From Thermoguttaceae bacterium (lineage in GTDB: Bacteria; Planctomycetota; Planctomycetia; Pirellulales; Thermoguttaceae), in NCBI GenBank assembly GCA_029975295.1, contig JARKPK010000006.1, positions 1 to 64,000 of the forward strand: a stretch of DNA of 64,000 nt. The letters are read 5' to 3'. Positions 43,646-52,268 of the stretch are shown piece after piece. The notes under the pieces were generated by a model. It did no database searches and was not told where the DNA came from. It saw only the letters and a program-made list of their open reading frames with translations. The stretch's first letter is position 1; each line of letters starts with the position of its first letter. The translations under genes were made by a program, and so were the position numbers.

Positions 43646-44806
43646 CTACACGCGGGCGACCGTCGTGCCGCTGAGCCGCCGGATCAGTCGCCGCATCTCC
43701 AGCACACTGAGCGTGGCCAGCACGCGGGCGGTGGGCAGATTCGTCTTCGCGACGATCTGATCGATCTGCGTGCCCTGTTCGCCGACGGCCGCAAGCACCT
43801 CGCGTTCGGTGTCGTTGAGCAGCAATTCAGCCGGGCGGCGCAGCGGCGGGCCGTCGTCGCGCGGGGCGGCCTCGACCAACGGCCCGAGGGCCTCGAGCAC
43901 ATCGTCGGCCGATTCCACCAGCGTCGCCCCGTCGCGGATCAGCCGGTGGCAACCGCGCGCGGTGCGGCTTTCGATGCTGCCCGGCACGGCGAACACCTCG
44001 CGGCCTTGTTCGAGGGCGTGCTTGGCGGTGATCAACGCCCCGCTCCGCTCGGCCGCCTCGACGACGATCACCCCCAGCGACAGCCCGCTGATGATCCGAT
44101 TGCGTTGCGGGAATTGACCGGCCAGCGGTTCGACGCGGGGCGGCGATTCACTGATCAGCGCCCCGGCCGTGCGAACCTCGTCGGCCAAAGCGGCATGCTC
44201 CGGCGGGTAGATGCTCAACACGCCGCTGGCCAGCACGGCCAAGGTCCGCCCGCCGGCCGCGATGGCCCCGCGATGGGCGGCCGCGTCGATTCCGCGCGCC
44301 AGCCCGCTGACAATCGTCAATCCCGCCCGGGCCAGGGCCGCCGCCAGCCGTTCGGCCTGCCGCAGTCCATACACCGAGGCGTGGCGCGTCCCCACGATCG
44401 CCACCGCGGCCGCATCGCGCGGCAGCAGTGAGCCGCGGACGAAGATCGCCCCGGGCGGGTCGTGAATCTCCTTCAGCGCCCGCGGATAGGCCGGGTTGCT
44501 TTCCAACAGAATCTCGATCCCTTCGCGGCGGCAGAGTTCGATCTCGGCGGCGACATCGATCGAACCAGCTTCGAGAATCTTGCTCGCCAGCTTCGGCCCC
44601 ACGCCGGGCACCTCGACGAGGGCCGGCCGATCGGCCGCCAGCACGGTCCGAGCCGAACCGAACCGTTCGAGCAGCGCCTTGCGCGTCCGCGGCCCCACTC
44701 CGGGAATGAGAATCAGCCGCAAGGCGTCTTCCAGCGTGTCGGCCGAGTCGGTTGCCGGCGCTGCCGCTTGCCCATCGCTCGAGGCCGGCGCGTTTTCGTC
44801 GTTCAT
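43646..44806 (-). CDS. dprA: DNA-processing protein DprA
   Basis: A 386-residue protein that loads RecA on incoming single-stranded DNA during natural transformation. It has an N-terminal helix-hairpin-helix (LILIPGVGPRTRKALLERFG and VPGVGPKLASKIL), the Rossmann-like core (VAIVGTRHASVYGL, LTIVSGLARGIDAAAHRGAIAAGG, FPQRNRIISGLS, ALEQGREVFAVPG) and a C-terminal winged helix (LNDTEREVLAAVGEQGTQIDQIVAKT). All core motifs are intact. The start could be 44806 or the ATG at 44854 (MAGLFDRS). It lies downstream of aroB on the same strand. No other competence genes are visible. Confidence 0.94.
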   Translation of the reverse strand: MNDENAPASSDGQAAAPATDSADTLEDALRLILIPGVGPRTRKALLERFGSARTVLAADRPALVEVPGVGPKLASKILEAGSIDVAAEIELCRREGIEILLESNPAYPRALKEIHDPPGAIFVRGSLLPRDAAAVAIVGTRHASVYGLRQAERLAAALARAGLTIVSGLARGIDAAAHRGAIAAGGRTLAVLASGVLSIYPPEHAALADEVRTAGALISESPPRVEPLAGQFPQRNRIISGLSLGVIVVEAAERSGALITAKHALEQGREVFAVPGSIESRTARGCHRLIRDGATLVESADDVLEALGPLVEAAPRDDGPPLRRPAELLLNDTEREVLAAVGEQGTQIDQIVAKTNLPTARVLATLSVLEMRRLIRRLSGTTVARV

Positions 44807-44976
44807 CGGATGTGCATGGGCAGAGGGTGCAGAGCGATCGAATAAGCCGGCCATCGAAGCGACTTCCCGACACACGGAGGGAAAAAGCAATTCCCGCTTC
44901 CAGTCTTCGATAAGATCGTCCGCGGGCGATCGGCTTCGCGCAAGCGTCCGCCGAGCCGCGGTCCGTCGATCCGTCC

Positions 44977-46065
44977 TCAGCCGAGCACGGCCGCCACCTC
45001 GCGCGGATCGACCCCGCCGACCAGCTCCACCGCGCCTAAGCGGCTGGGCAGCACGAACCGCAGCTCGCCGTGGCTCACTTTTTTGTCGCGGGCCATCACT
45101 TTCAAAGCGGCCTCGGCATCGCACTTCGGCGGATTGACGGGCAACCCGAGCCGTTCGAGCAAGGCCGTCTGCCGCGCGACGAAGGCCGAATCGACGCGTC
45201 GCATCCGCTCGGCCAGCCGGGCGGCGCAGGTCATGCCCATCGCCACCGCTTCGCCGTGGAGCAGCGCACCGTAGCCGCTGAGGGTTTCGAAGGCGTGAGC
45301 GAACGTGTGCCCGTAGTTGAGAATCGCCCGGTGCCCGCTCCGCTCGAATTCGTCGGCCTCGACGACGTCGGCCTTCAGCCGGCAGCAGCGGGTGATCACT
45401 TCGGCCAGGCAGTTCGGATCGCGGGCGTTGAGTTGATCTGTCCGCGCTTCAAGAAAGCTGAAGAACTCGGCGTCGAGAATCACGCCATACTTGACCACCT
45501 CGGCCAGGCCGGCGCGATACTCGCGGTCGGGCAGGCTTCCGAGCACCGTCGGATCGATCAGCACGCCGATCGGCTGCCAAAACGCCCCGACCATGTTCTT
45601 TCCCTCGGGCAAGTTGACGCCCACCTTGCCGCCCACCGAGCTATCGACCTGGGCCAACAGCGTAGTAGGAACCTGAAAGAACCGCAGCCCGCGCAAAAAC
45701 GTGGCCGCGACGAAGCCGGCCAAGTCGCCCACTACCCCGCCGCCGACAGCGACGACAACCGTTTGCCGATCGGCCCCCAGTTCGAGCATCCCATTCCACA
45801 GCCCGGCGGCTGTCTCCACCGACTTGCTCTCTTCACCCGGCTCGACGGAGATGATGTCCACGTCGATCTCGGCAGCCGACAGGCTCTCGGCCGCCGGCAG
45901 CGCATAGGGTTCCTGCACGTTGGCGTCGGTGATGACGATTGCATGAGTGGCCTTGCCCAGCGAAGCCAGCGTCGGCCCGAGCCGCGCCAACCGGCCCGCG
46001 CCGACCTCGATGTCGTAACTCCGCTCGCCCAAGGCGACATGCACTCGATGAACGTCGTCGGTCAT
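44977..46065 (-). CDS. aroB: 3-dehydroquinate synthase
   Basis: A 362-residue NAD- and metal-dependent enzyme that converts DAHP to 3-dehydroquinate, step two of the shikimate pathway. Diagnostic motifs are VVVAVGGGVVGDLAGFVAAT, FQVPTTLLAQVDSSVGGKVGVN, EVVKYGVILD and the metal ligands in RAILNYGHTFAHAFE and LLHGEAVAMGM. Length is normal. It is the middle gene of a minus-strand series: a polysaccharide-lyase-like gene, aroB, dprA. A palindrome lies about 90 bases upstream of its start. Confidence 0.96.
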   Translation of the reverse strand: MTDDVHRVHVALGERSYDIEVGAGRLARLGPTLASLGKATHAIVITDANVQEPYALPAAESLSAAEIDVDIISVEPGEESKSVETAAGLWNGMLELGADRQTVVVAVGGGVVGDLAGFVAATFLRGLRFFQVPTTLLAQVDSSVGGKVGVNLPEGKNMVGAFWQPIGVLIDPTVLGSLPDREYRAGLAEVVKYGVILDAEFFSFLEARTDQLNARDPNCLAEVITRCCRLKADVVEADEFERSGHRAILNYGHTFAHAFETLSGYGALLHGEAVAMGMTCAARLAERMRRVDSAFVARQTALLERLGLPVNPPKCDAEAALKVMARDKKVSHGELRFVLPSRLGAVELVGGVDPREVAAVLG

Positions 46066-46150
46066 AATTCCTCGATCGGTGTGGGCAAAGGTGGTTCCGT
46101 CGCCGCCGTCAATTCGTTTCGCGCAGCTTCAATTCTCTTCTCTCTGCGCC

Positions 46151-46165
46151 AGAACGAGTCGTTCT
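46151..46165. promoter_or_regulatory. Perfect palindrome upstream of aroB
   Basis: AGAACGA (46151-46157) and TCGTTCT (46159-46165) form a perfect 7-base inverted repeat around one G, in the gap 46066-46219 between the lyase-like gene and aroB. It is short and AT-balanced, like an operator rather than a terminator. The flanks hold degenerate copies of AATTCGCGCAG. Confidence 0.4.
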
Positions 46166-46219
46166 AATTCGCGCAGTTCTGATCCGTTCGGCTCAGGGTT
46201 GCACTGTTCTCGGGCTGCA

Positions 46220-48457
46220 TTACTTCGCCGTTTCGCCGGCGTGGGCCACCCGCAGTTCGGCCTCCCAGCGTCCCAATGTCTCGCCGGCGGATACGCGCGG
46301 CAGTTGTTCACGATAATTCAGGTAGAGCCGGTCGGTGGCTCGGCCGCGCTCCATCTTCGTCGCGCCGAAGTAGGCCGCCAGCAGCGGCGCCGGGCTGCTG
46401 ATTTCGAGTCGGCCGTCGAGGGAGATCTTCGCTGTCGGCGACGGCCCGATCTTCTTGCCGCTTAGGGCCGCGACCGGCGTTTCGTGATTGTCAAAGCGCA
46501 CAACGCGCCGGCCGGTTTCGTAAACCCAGTTGGCATTGTTTAGGATGCCGATCAGGCCCGTGGCGCAAAGGGCGATCTCAACGTCGGCCAGCGCGGTCAG
46601 CTCTTCGCGAACAAGCAGTGCGCCGTCGGCCCGCGATTCCAGCGTAAGCTGGGCGCGGACATGCGCGCCGTGATCCACTTCGATCACAGCGCGAAATCCG
46701 CTGGCCGCCGCTTCGTCAGCCGCCGGTTGCCCCGCGGCCGCAGCGGGCGTCAGCAGTTCGACATTTGCGCTATGCAGCTTCACCGGCAGGGGCTTGTTTT
46801 CGCCCGCCAAAACAATCTGTCCGATGCCGTTGCGCTGGTCGGGCGACACGATACGGTCTTCGTCCATTGCCACCAGTTGGGCCATCACCACTGCGCCCCA
46901 ACTGAGCGAATGAATCGCCCGCGGCGTGCGGTGAATGATGATTTTGCCTGCGTCCCAACGTCGCACGCCGAACAGCGGCGGTGGCTCCGCCGGGCGGGGC
47001 GTGCGGCGGTCGGCCGTGGCGAGCACGAGCCACCCCTGGGCCAACGAGCGCAACTGCGAGTGCTGCATCGACGCGAAAAACCATTCGCCCGGCGAGAAAA
47101 CCGCGCCCGATTCGCTCCTCGCTTGCATCTTCTCCAAAGTGCGCAGCGAACGCAGGGCCATCGCCCAGGCGTCGGGATCTGCGGCATGGATGGCCATCTC
47201 CAGGTGATCGTCGAGAAAATTGGGGTTGCGGAACAGCTCCCAATCTTGGCCGCTGGGATAAACGAACCCGCCGTCGGGCAGGTTGAACCATTTGAGGTTC
47301 TCGTAGATCGGGCGGACATTGTAGAGCAAGGCCTCGGGCGGCTTTCGGCCGCTCAGTGTGAAATCGACGTGCGCGCCGAGCGTCAGGGCGAAGCAAGTCA
47401 TGTAGTCGGGATGAACGAAGCCGTGATTCTCCAGCGTGAAATCATCGAAGATGTTCGCCCCGGTGAACTGCTCGGCCACGGTGCGTCCGTCGATCACCGC
47501 CTGCGACCGAGCGTCGGCGGGCCGCAGAAACGACGACAACGTCCACTGCTGAAAACCTTCGGCCCATTGGGGGCAGCGGGGATCGTCGGGCGCGATCAGC
47601 ATGGCGGCATGAAAGATCAGGGCGTTCCAAGCGTTTTCCTCGGCCTTGGTGTCGTAGCGAATCTGGTGCGGCGGCTGGGCGCGGAGGAAGCGGCCGGCTT
47701 CGTGCAACACGACCTTGCGCACCGATTGCCGCAAATCGTCGGGCAGGTCGTCCCACAGCCACCAAGCCGCGCGCCCCAGCATGTAGGCCCAGTAGGCCGA
47801 CTGCCAAGCGTCGCCCCAGCACTTGCCGTCGTCGGTCGGCCGGCCGCCGGTGGCGTGCGTCGCGGCGCAATAGCGCATCATCGGTAGGATCGTTTCTGTC
47901 AGCAGCGCTTGCCGCGAGACGCCGACCACCCGCTCGTCGTACGGCCCGAAGCGATAGAGAAAGGCGAACCCTTCGATGGCCGAGGTGTTGGGCCGAATCA
48001 TGTGTTCGCCGCTGGCGCTGGCAGTCAACAGCTTCAGCGACGGATCGGCCGACCACGGGCGAACCATCGAAAGCAAATGGCGGGCCTGCTTCTCGGCGGC
48101 TGTGTAGATCCGCTGCGGCACGCCGTCGAAATCGTCGGCCGCCGGCGCGGGAAACGCCTTGATCGGCAGAACGCCGGGTTCGCCGCCTCCGTCGGCCGAT
48201 AGGGGCGATGCGAAGAGAACCGCTGCCGCGCACGCCGTTATTGCGCACCAAGCCCGCGCAAGCACGGCCGCTGCTGGTAACGCCGCCTCCAGTCGGGCCG
48301 CAGCGGCCCGGGCCGTTGTGCCGCTGGCGCGTTGGCAACGCCGCTCGATGATCGCCTGCCGGCCTGAAAAGACGACTGCCGCTGATCGAATGGGTACCGC
48401 TGATGGGTGATCGACAATCACGGGCGCTGGCTGTGGATATTGCTGTGTGCTCGGCAT
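46220..48457 (-). CDS. Exported (alpha/alpha)6-barrel protein, polysaccharide-lyase-like
   Basis: A 745-residue protein with a long N-terminal region and an internal hydrophobic segment (CAITACAAAVLFASPLSA, about residues 71-88) that is probably the signal peptide. The central part is helical with (alpha/alpha)6-toroid features (CWGDAWQSAYWAYMLGRAAWWLW, EENAWNALIFHAAMLIAP, LENHGFVHPDYMTCFAL); the C-terminal third is a beta-sandwich (LRVAHAGET). This plan is typical of heparinase- or alginate-lyase-like enzymes. I do not see a motif firm enough to name a family. The ATG at 48457 lies 7 bases behind the stop of a 45-residue basic protein, whose last codons supply GGAGG as ribosome site. Confidence 0.65.
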   Translation of the reverse strand: MPSTQQYPQPAPVIVDHPSAVPIRSAAVVFSGRQAIIERRCQRASGTTARAAAARLEAALPAAAVLARAWCAITACAAAVLFASPLSADGGGEPGVLPIKAFPAPAADDFDGVPQRIYTAAEKQARHLLSMVRPWSADPSLKLLTASASGEHMIRPNTSAIEGFAFLYRFGPYDERVVGVSRQALLTETILPMMRYCAATHATGGRPTDDGKCWGDAWQSAYWAYMLGRAAWWLWDDLPDDLRQSVRKVVLHEAGRFLRAQPPHQIRYDTKAEENAWNALIFHAAMLIAPDDPRCPQWAEGFQQWTLSSFLRPADARSQAVIDGRTVAEQFTGANIFDDFTLENHGFVHPDYMTCFALTLGAHVDFTLSGRKPPEALLYNVRPIYENLKWFNLPDGGFVYPSGQDWELFRNPNFLDDHLEMAIHAADPDAWAMALRSLRTLEKMQARSESGAVFSPGEWFFASMQHSQLRSLAQGWLVLATADRRTPRPAEPPPLFGVRRWDAGKIIIHRTPRAIHSLSWGAVVMAQLVAMDEDRIVSPDQRNGIGQIVLAGENKPLPVKLHSANVELLTPAAAAGQPAADEAAASGFRAVIEVDHGAHVRAQLTLESRADGALLVREELTALADVEIALCATGLIGILNNANWVYETGRRVVRFDNHETPVAALSGKKIGPSPTAKISLDGRLEISSPAPLLAAYFGATKMERGRATDRLYLNYREQLPRVSAGETLGRWEAELRVAHAGETAK

Positions 48458-48464
48458 CGGGCGA

Positions 48465-48602
48465 TCATCCTCCCTTTTTCGCGCCCGGCTGTTTGCGGGC
48501 GACGATCCGCGACTCGATCCGCCGCTGTTCGAGCCGCTTTTTCAGCTTCGGGAATTTCGTGGCGGGCATCCGCACGCCCTGCTTGCCTTGTCCCTTGCCC
48601 AT
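48465..48602 (-). CDS. Small basic 45-residue protein
   Basis: A short gene missed by length filters. The ATG at 48602 has a strong Shine-Dalgarno (AGGAG) at the right distance and the TGA ends at 48465. The product is very basic: it begins MGKGQGKQGVRMPATKFP, continues with a charged helix (KLKKRLEQRRIESRIVARK) and ends PGAKKGG. It has no cysteine, no signal and no membrane segment. The composition resembles small ribosome- or nucleic-acid-associated proteins, but I recognise no family. Its 3' end provides the ribosome site of the next gene 7 bases downstream, so the two are probably co-translated. Confidence 0.6.
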   Translation of the reverse strand: MGKGQGKQGVRMPATKFPKLKKRLEQRRIESRIVARKQPGAKKGG

Positions 48603-48858
48603 GGTTCGTCTCTCCTAACGCGAGGCATCGCCAGATTATCACGCCAGGGCGTCGGCGGCAATCTGCCCGAGTTTCGGCCGGCGGCGCGACGCCCGACCAA
48701 GCTGCGCGTACCCCATCACAGTCGCCGAGAACATTGGCCGGGCGAGTGCATCGATAAGGCAGGCCAATCGAATTGGGGTGTCGGCCGAGCCGGATTTTCC
48801 GCACGGCAGCGCCGGCCGGGCTTGGTTCCCGCACTTGTCGGCCGCGGTTGCGTTACGA

Positions 48859-48888
48859 TTGACAGCCGTTGCATCGCGGACGTAGGTT
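48859..48888 (+). promoter_or_regulatory. Promoter candidate for the GH43-like gene
   Basis: A perfect TTGACA (48859-48864) is followed after 18 bases by TAGGTT (48883-48888), a weak -10. It lies about 94 bases before the gene at 48982. The rest of the 48603-48981 gap holds nothing I recognise. Confidence 0.4.
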
Positions 48889-48981
48889 ATCACGGGTTGC
48901 GATTGAGCCGCTTGCCCGGGGCGACTGCCCATCCGACAACGCCCGTTCGCGACTCTCGACCAGTGGTTGGGGAACGAAGAT

Positions 48982-50232
48982 ATGCTTCAACGAACACTGC
49001 GCGCGGTCTATTGTCGTGGAGAGAGCGTCATCCGAGCAGACGTTGCTGATGGTGTGATCGGCCGGGCGGAGTTCGGCTGGGCTGCCCGACGCCGCGGGAG
49101 ACGATCGACACACTCCTGCCGGCGCTGTGTGCCGCGTCGGATTGGCTCGGGCGATTGGACGGCTTTGCGGACGGCCGTGTTCGCGGTGTTCTTCGCGCCG
49201 GTGATTGCGGCGATGGCCTCGGCGGCCGCTGCCGATGCTGCCACCTTCGCGGTTGCCGCCGAGGGCCGTCGGCCGCTGCGCTTCTCGGCCGAGCGGCTGC
49301 TCGATCGGCCGATCATCGCCCCGGGCATGGAAGGGCTGGCCCGCGAAGGCGGCCGCGACAACATCAACGGCCCGTCGTTGATCCGCACGCCCGACTGGCT
49401 TCCCGACGCGAAGGGAAAGTACTACCTCTACTTCGCGCATCACGGCGGCAAGCACATCCGTTTGGCCTATGCCGACCAGTTGACCGGCCCATGGACCATC
49501 GTGCCCGGCGGGGTGCTCGGCGTTGAGCAAGCGCCGGGCCGGGGGCACATCGCCAGTCCCGACGTGCATGTCGATCCCTCCCAGCGGCGCATCCGCATGT
49601 ACTTCCACCAGCCCGGACCGCCCGGCAGCCCGATCTCGGGCCAGGTTTCGTTTGTCGCCGTTTCGGGCAACGGTCTGAAGTTCGAACCGCGCGGCGAAGT
49701 GCTCGGCAAGTTCTACTTCCGCGTGTTCGAATACGACGGATGGTTTTACGCCCTGGCGAAGAACGACAACGAAGACGGCATCATCTATCGGTCGCGCGAT
49801 CCGCTTGGCGGGTTCCGCCCCGGACCGCGGTGCTTGCCGAAGGTGCGCCATACGGCCGTGTGGGTCGATCGCGAAAACGCCATGCTCTACGTGTTCTACT
49901 CGCTGGTGGGCGAGGCGGATCGGCCGGAGCACATCTGCGTTTCGTCGATCGATTTGCGCGACGATTGGACGAATTGGCGTTTCTCGCCGCCGCAGACGGT
50001 GCTTCTGCCCGAACGCGATTGGGAGGGCGGCCGACTGCCGCACAAGCCCTCGTCTTACGGCGCGGCCGCCGGGCCGGTGCGCCAACTGCGCGATCCGGCC
50101 GTCTTTTGCGAAGACGACAAAATCTATTTACTCTATTCCGCGGCGGGCGAGCAGGGCATCGGCATCGCGCGGCTGCATGGGCATCCTGCGCGCGATGCGC
50201 CCGCGTCCGACGGCGCGCACAGTGGGCGATAG
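48982..50232 (+). CDS. Exported GH43/GH32-like five-bladed propeller protein
   Basis: A 416-residue protein with an N-terminal basic stretch and a hydrophobic signal (TAVFAVFFAPVIAAMASAAAA). The rest has five-bladed-propeller repeats: DRPIIAPGM, NGPSLIRTPDWLPDAKGKYYLYFAHHGG, YADQLTGPWTIVPGG, SPDVHVDPSQRRIRMYFHQ, DPAVFCEDDKIYLLYSAAGE. The pattern (sugar-facing Asp or Glu in blades) resembles GH43/GH32 clan proteins that act on arabinan, xylan or fructan. No exact catalytic triad can be assigned with confidence. The ATG at 48982 was chosen; a TTG lies five codons upstream. It is followed 61 bases on by a heparinase-like gene on the same strand. Confidence 0.7.
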   Translation: MLQRTLRAVYCRGESVIRADVADGVIGRAEFGWAARRRGRRSTHSCRRCVPRRIGSGDWTALRTAVFAVFFAPVIAAMASAAAADAATFAVAAEGRRPLRFSAERLLDRPIIAPGMEGLAREGGRDNINGPSLIRTPDWLPDAKGKYYLYFAHHGGKHIRLAYADQLTGPWTIVPGGVLGVEQAPGRGHIASPDVHVDPSQRRIRMYFHQPGPPGSPISGQVSFVAVSGNGLKFEPRGEVLGKFYFRVFEYDGWFYALAKNDNEDGIIYRSRDPLGGFRPGPRCLPKVRHTAVWVDRENAMLYVFYSLVGEADRPEHICVSSIDLRDDWTNWRFSPPQTVLLPERDWEGGRLPHKPSSYGAAAGPVRQLRDPAVFCEDDKIYLLYSAAGEQGIGIARLHGHPARDAPASDGAHSGR

Positions 50233-50293
50233 TCGAGGCCTTGTCGAAGCCGCGAAATCGCGGGAGCATCGGCACACAAGGGGGATCATCGTA

Positions 50294-52042
50294 ATGAAGG
50301 GCAAGAGCAGCTTCCGGTCGCGTTTGCAGGGCGTGATTCTTCGGTGCGCGTTGATTTCGGCAGTGGCGGCCGGCGCTGGCGGCGGCGTTGCGGCCGGAGA
50401 GGCGGCCTCGCCGTGGCCGAGCAACGTGCCGGGCTTTGCCGCGCCGGCGCCGGGCGAGCACCCGCGGTTGTTCTTCCGCAAAGGCGAGCTTGCCGCGCTG
50501 CGCGCCAAAGCCGAAACGCCCGAGGGCCGAGCCGTCGTCGCCCGCTTGCGGAAACTGCTCGATGGGGCCGGCGGCAACGCCATGCCCAAACAACACCGTC
50601 CAGAAGACGCCCCCTACGGCGACCGCAGCCAACCGGTTGAGATGCCCGAGGGTGTTTACACCATGAGCCATGCGGCGGGCTACGGTCTGCTCTATCAGTT
50701 GACCGGCGAACGCCGCTACGCCGATCTGGGCCGCGAATGTTTCGAATGGGCTTGGCGCGGCATCCGCGACCGCGACGCCAAAGGCCGCTACGCTTGGAAA
50801 GACCCGCAAGGCGCGCTCCGCGCCGGGGTGGTCCTGGGCTGGTATGCCGTGGGTTACGACCTGTGCTACGACGGATGGGACGACGAGTTCCGCGTCAAGG
50901 CGGCTCGGGCGATTCAAGACTACAACGAAGGCCCGTTCCAATCGCTGCCCGAATTGGCCCGCGGCGCGCGGCATCATCCCGGCAGCAATCATTGGGGGAT
51001 GCAGGTGGGCGGGGCGGCGCTGGCGCTGCTGGCGATCAAAGACGACCCCGGTGTGGACATGAAGATGATCGGCCCATTGCTCGACCAGAACGCCAAGTGC
51101 ATGATCCGCAACATGACCGAGGGCTTCGGCGACGGGGGCTTCTTCGCCGAGGGCGACGGCACCGGCAGCATGTCGAGCCACATCGTCTTTCTGCCTGCGC
51201 TGCAAGCGTGGCGCACGGCCGCCGGCAAAGACTTCATCGCGTCTCGGCCCAACGCCCAATGGATGGCGCTGCGCTGGTTCGCGCAGGCAGTCAGCCGCGA
51301 CGGGCGGGCCGACTTCTGGCCCCAACGCGGCGGCTACCCGCACAACATCTGGGCCCGGGGCGACATCAGCGGGGCGGGCTACTTCTCCATCGCCTTTGGG
51401 GTGCTGGCCCCGCAGGCGAGGGCGGGCGTGCTGGGGTACTACGATCGGTTCTTCAAGGCCGCCGACGAAAAGAACGGCACGCCCTTCGACACCGTCAGCC
51501 CCTATCCGCACCACGCCCTGCTTTCGCTGGTCAATTGGCCGGTGGGCGTCGAGCCGATCGATCCGGCCCGGGCGTGGCCGTTGGCGTTTCACGATTCGAA
51601 GCATCAATTCTTTCTGATCCGCAATCGATACCGCGACGACGATGACATCGTGATCACCCATTTGGGCGCGAACGCGAGGGGCTTCATCCGCGCGCCGGCC
51701 GACCGGCAGATTCAGATCCGTGCGCTGGGCAAGAAGCTCGGCTGGGGGCGGCTGCCCGGCAAGATCACCGCCTTCGACACCCGCGACGACGGATCGACGA
51801 TCGTGCAAACCGCCGCCGATTGTCTGGGCGTCGATTTCTCGGGTGCAAGCGGGCTCGACGCTCTGATCGCACTGACCGGCGAGCACGGCGAACGCACCGC
51901 GCAGCTCGGCGGCCGAACGATCAGCTTGCTGATGTTGAGCAAGAACAAGCAGCTTCCCGAAGTGCGCGTCGAGGACGATCGCGCCGTCATCGGCGGGCAG
52001 ACGGTGCGGCTCGAGGGCGGGCGAATCGTGTTCGGCCGGTGA
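50294..52042 (+). CDS. Exported heparinase II/III-like protein
   Basis: A 582-residue exported protein with a signal peptide (CALISAVAAGAGGGVAAGEA). The N-terminal half is an (alpha/alpha)6 toroid (LFFRKGELAALRAKAET, GYGLLYQLTGERRYADLGRECFEWAW, GWYAVGYDLCYDGWDDEFR, HHPGSNHWGMQVGG); the C-terminal half is a beta-sandwich (DSKHQFFLIRNRY, LGANARGF). This matches heparinase II/III-like and alginate-lyase proteins; the SNHWG run is a plausible catalytic Asn-His. The start at 50294 has GGGGG upstream. It is the second gene of a two-gene unit with the GH43-like gene. Substrate likely an acidic polysaccharide. Confidence 0.75.
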   Translation: MKGKSSFRSRLQGVILRCALISAVAAGAGGGVAAGEAASPWPSNVPGFAAPAPGEHPRLFFRKGELAALRAKAETPEGRAVVARLRKLLDGAGGNAMPKQHRPEDAPYGDRSQPVEMPEGVYTMSHAAGYGLLYQLTGERRYADLGRECFEWAWRGIRDRDAKGRYAWKDPQGALRAGVVLGWYAVGYDLCYDGWDDEFRVKAARAIQDYNEGPFQSLPELARGARHHPGSNHWGMQVGGAALALLAIKDDPGVDMKMIGPLLDQNAKCMIRNMTEGFGDGGFFAEGDGTGSMSSHIVFLPALQAWRTAAGKDFIASRPNAQWMALRWFAQAVSRDGRADFWPQRGGYPHNIWARGDISGAGYFSIAFGVLAPQARAGVLGYYDRFFKAADEKNGTPFDTVSPYPHHALLSLVNWPVGVEPIDPARAWPLAFHDSKHQFFLIRNRYRDDDDIVITHLGANARGFIRAPADRQIQIRALGKKLGWGRLPGKITAFDTRDDGSTIVQTAADCLGVDFSGASGLDALIALTGEHGERTAQLGGRTISLLMLSKNKQLPEVRVEDDRAVIGGQTVRLEGGRIVFGR

Positions 52043-52268
52043 ATCGCCGCTCTAGGCGGAATGCGATTGCCGCCCAACGAATCAACGCCGCGCGACCGGC
52101 GATGACGAGGCACTTGGACCTTGGGGGGCGATCCATCGGGGAGAACGGGCGCCGGCCGGAGCGCCGGACTGTTCTGTTGCGGCCGTTCGGGGCTTGCCTT
52201 CCGGCCGTTTCGTGTCGCGTGTTTCGAGGCGAGCGAGGTTGACGCCGTTGCCTGGCGAATGCAAAGAA

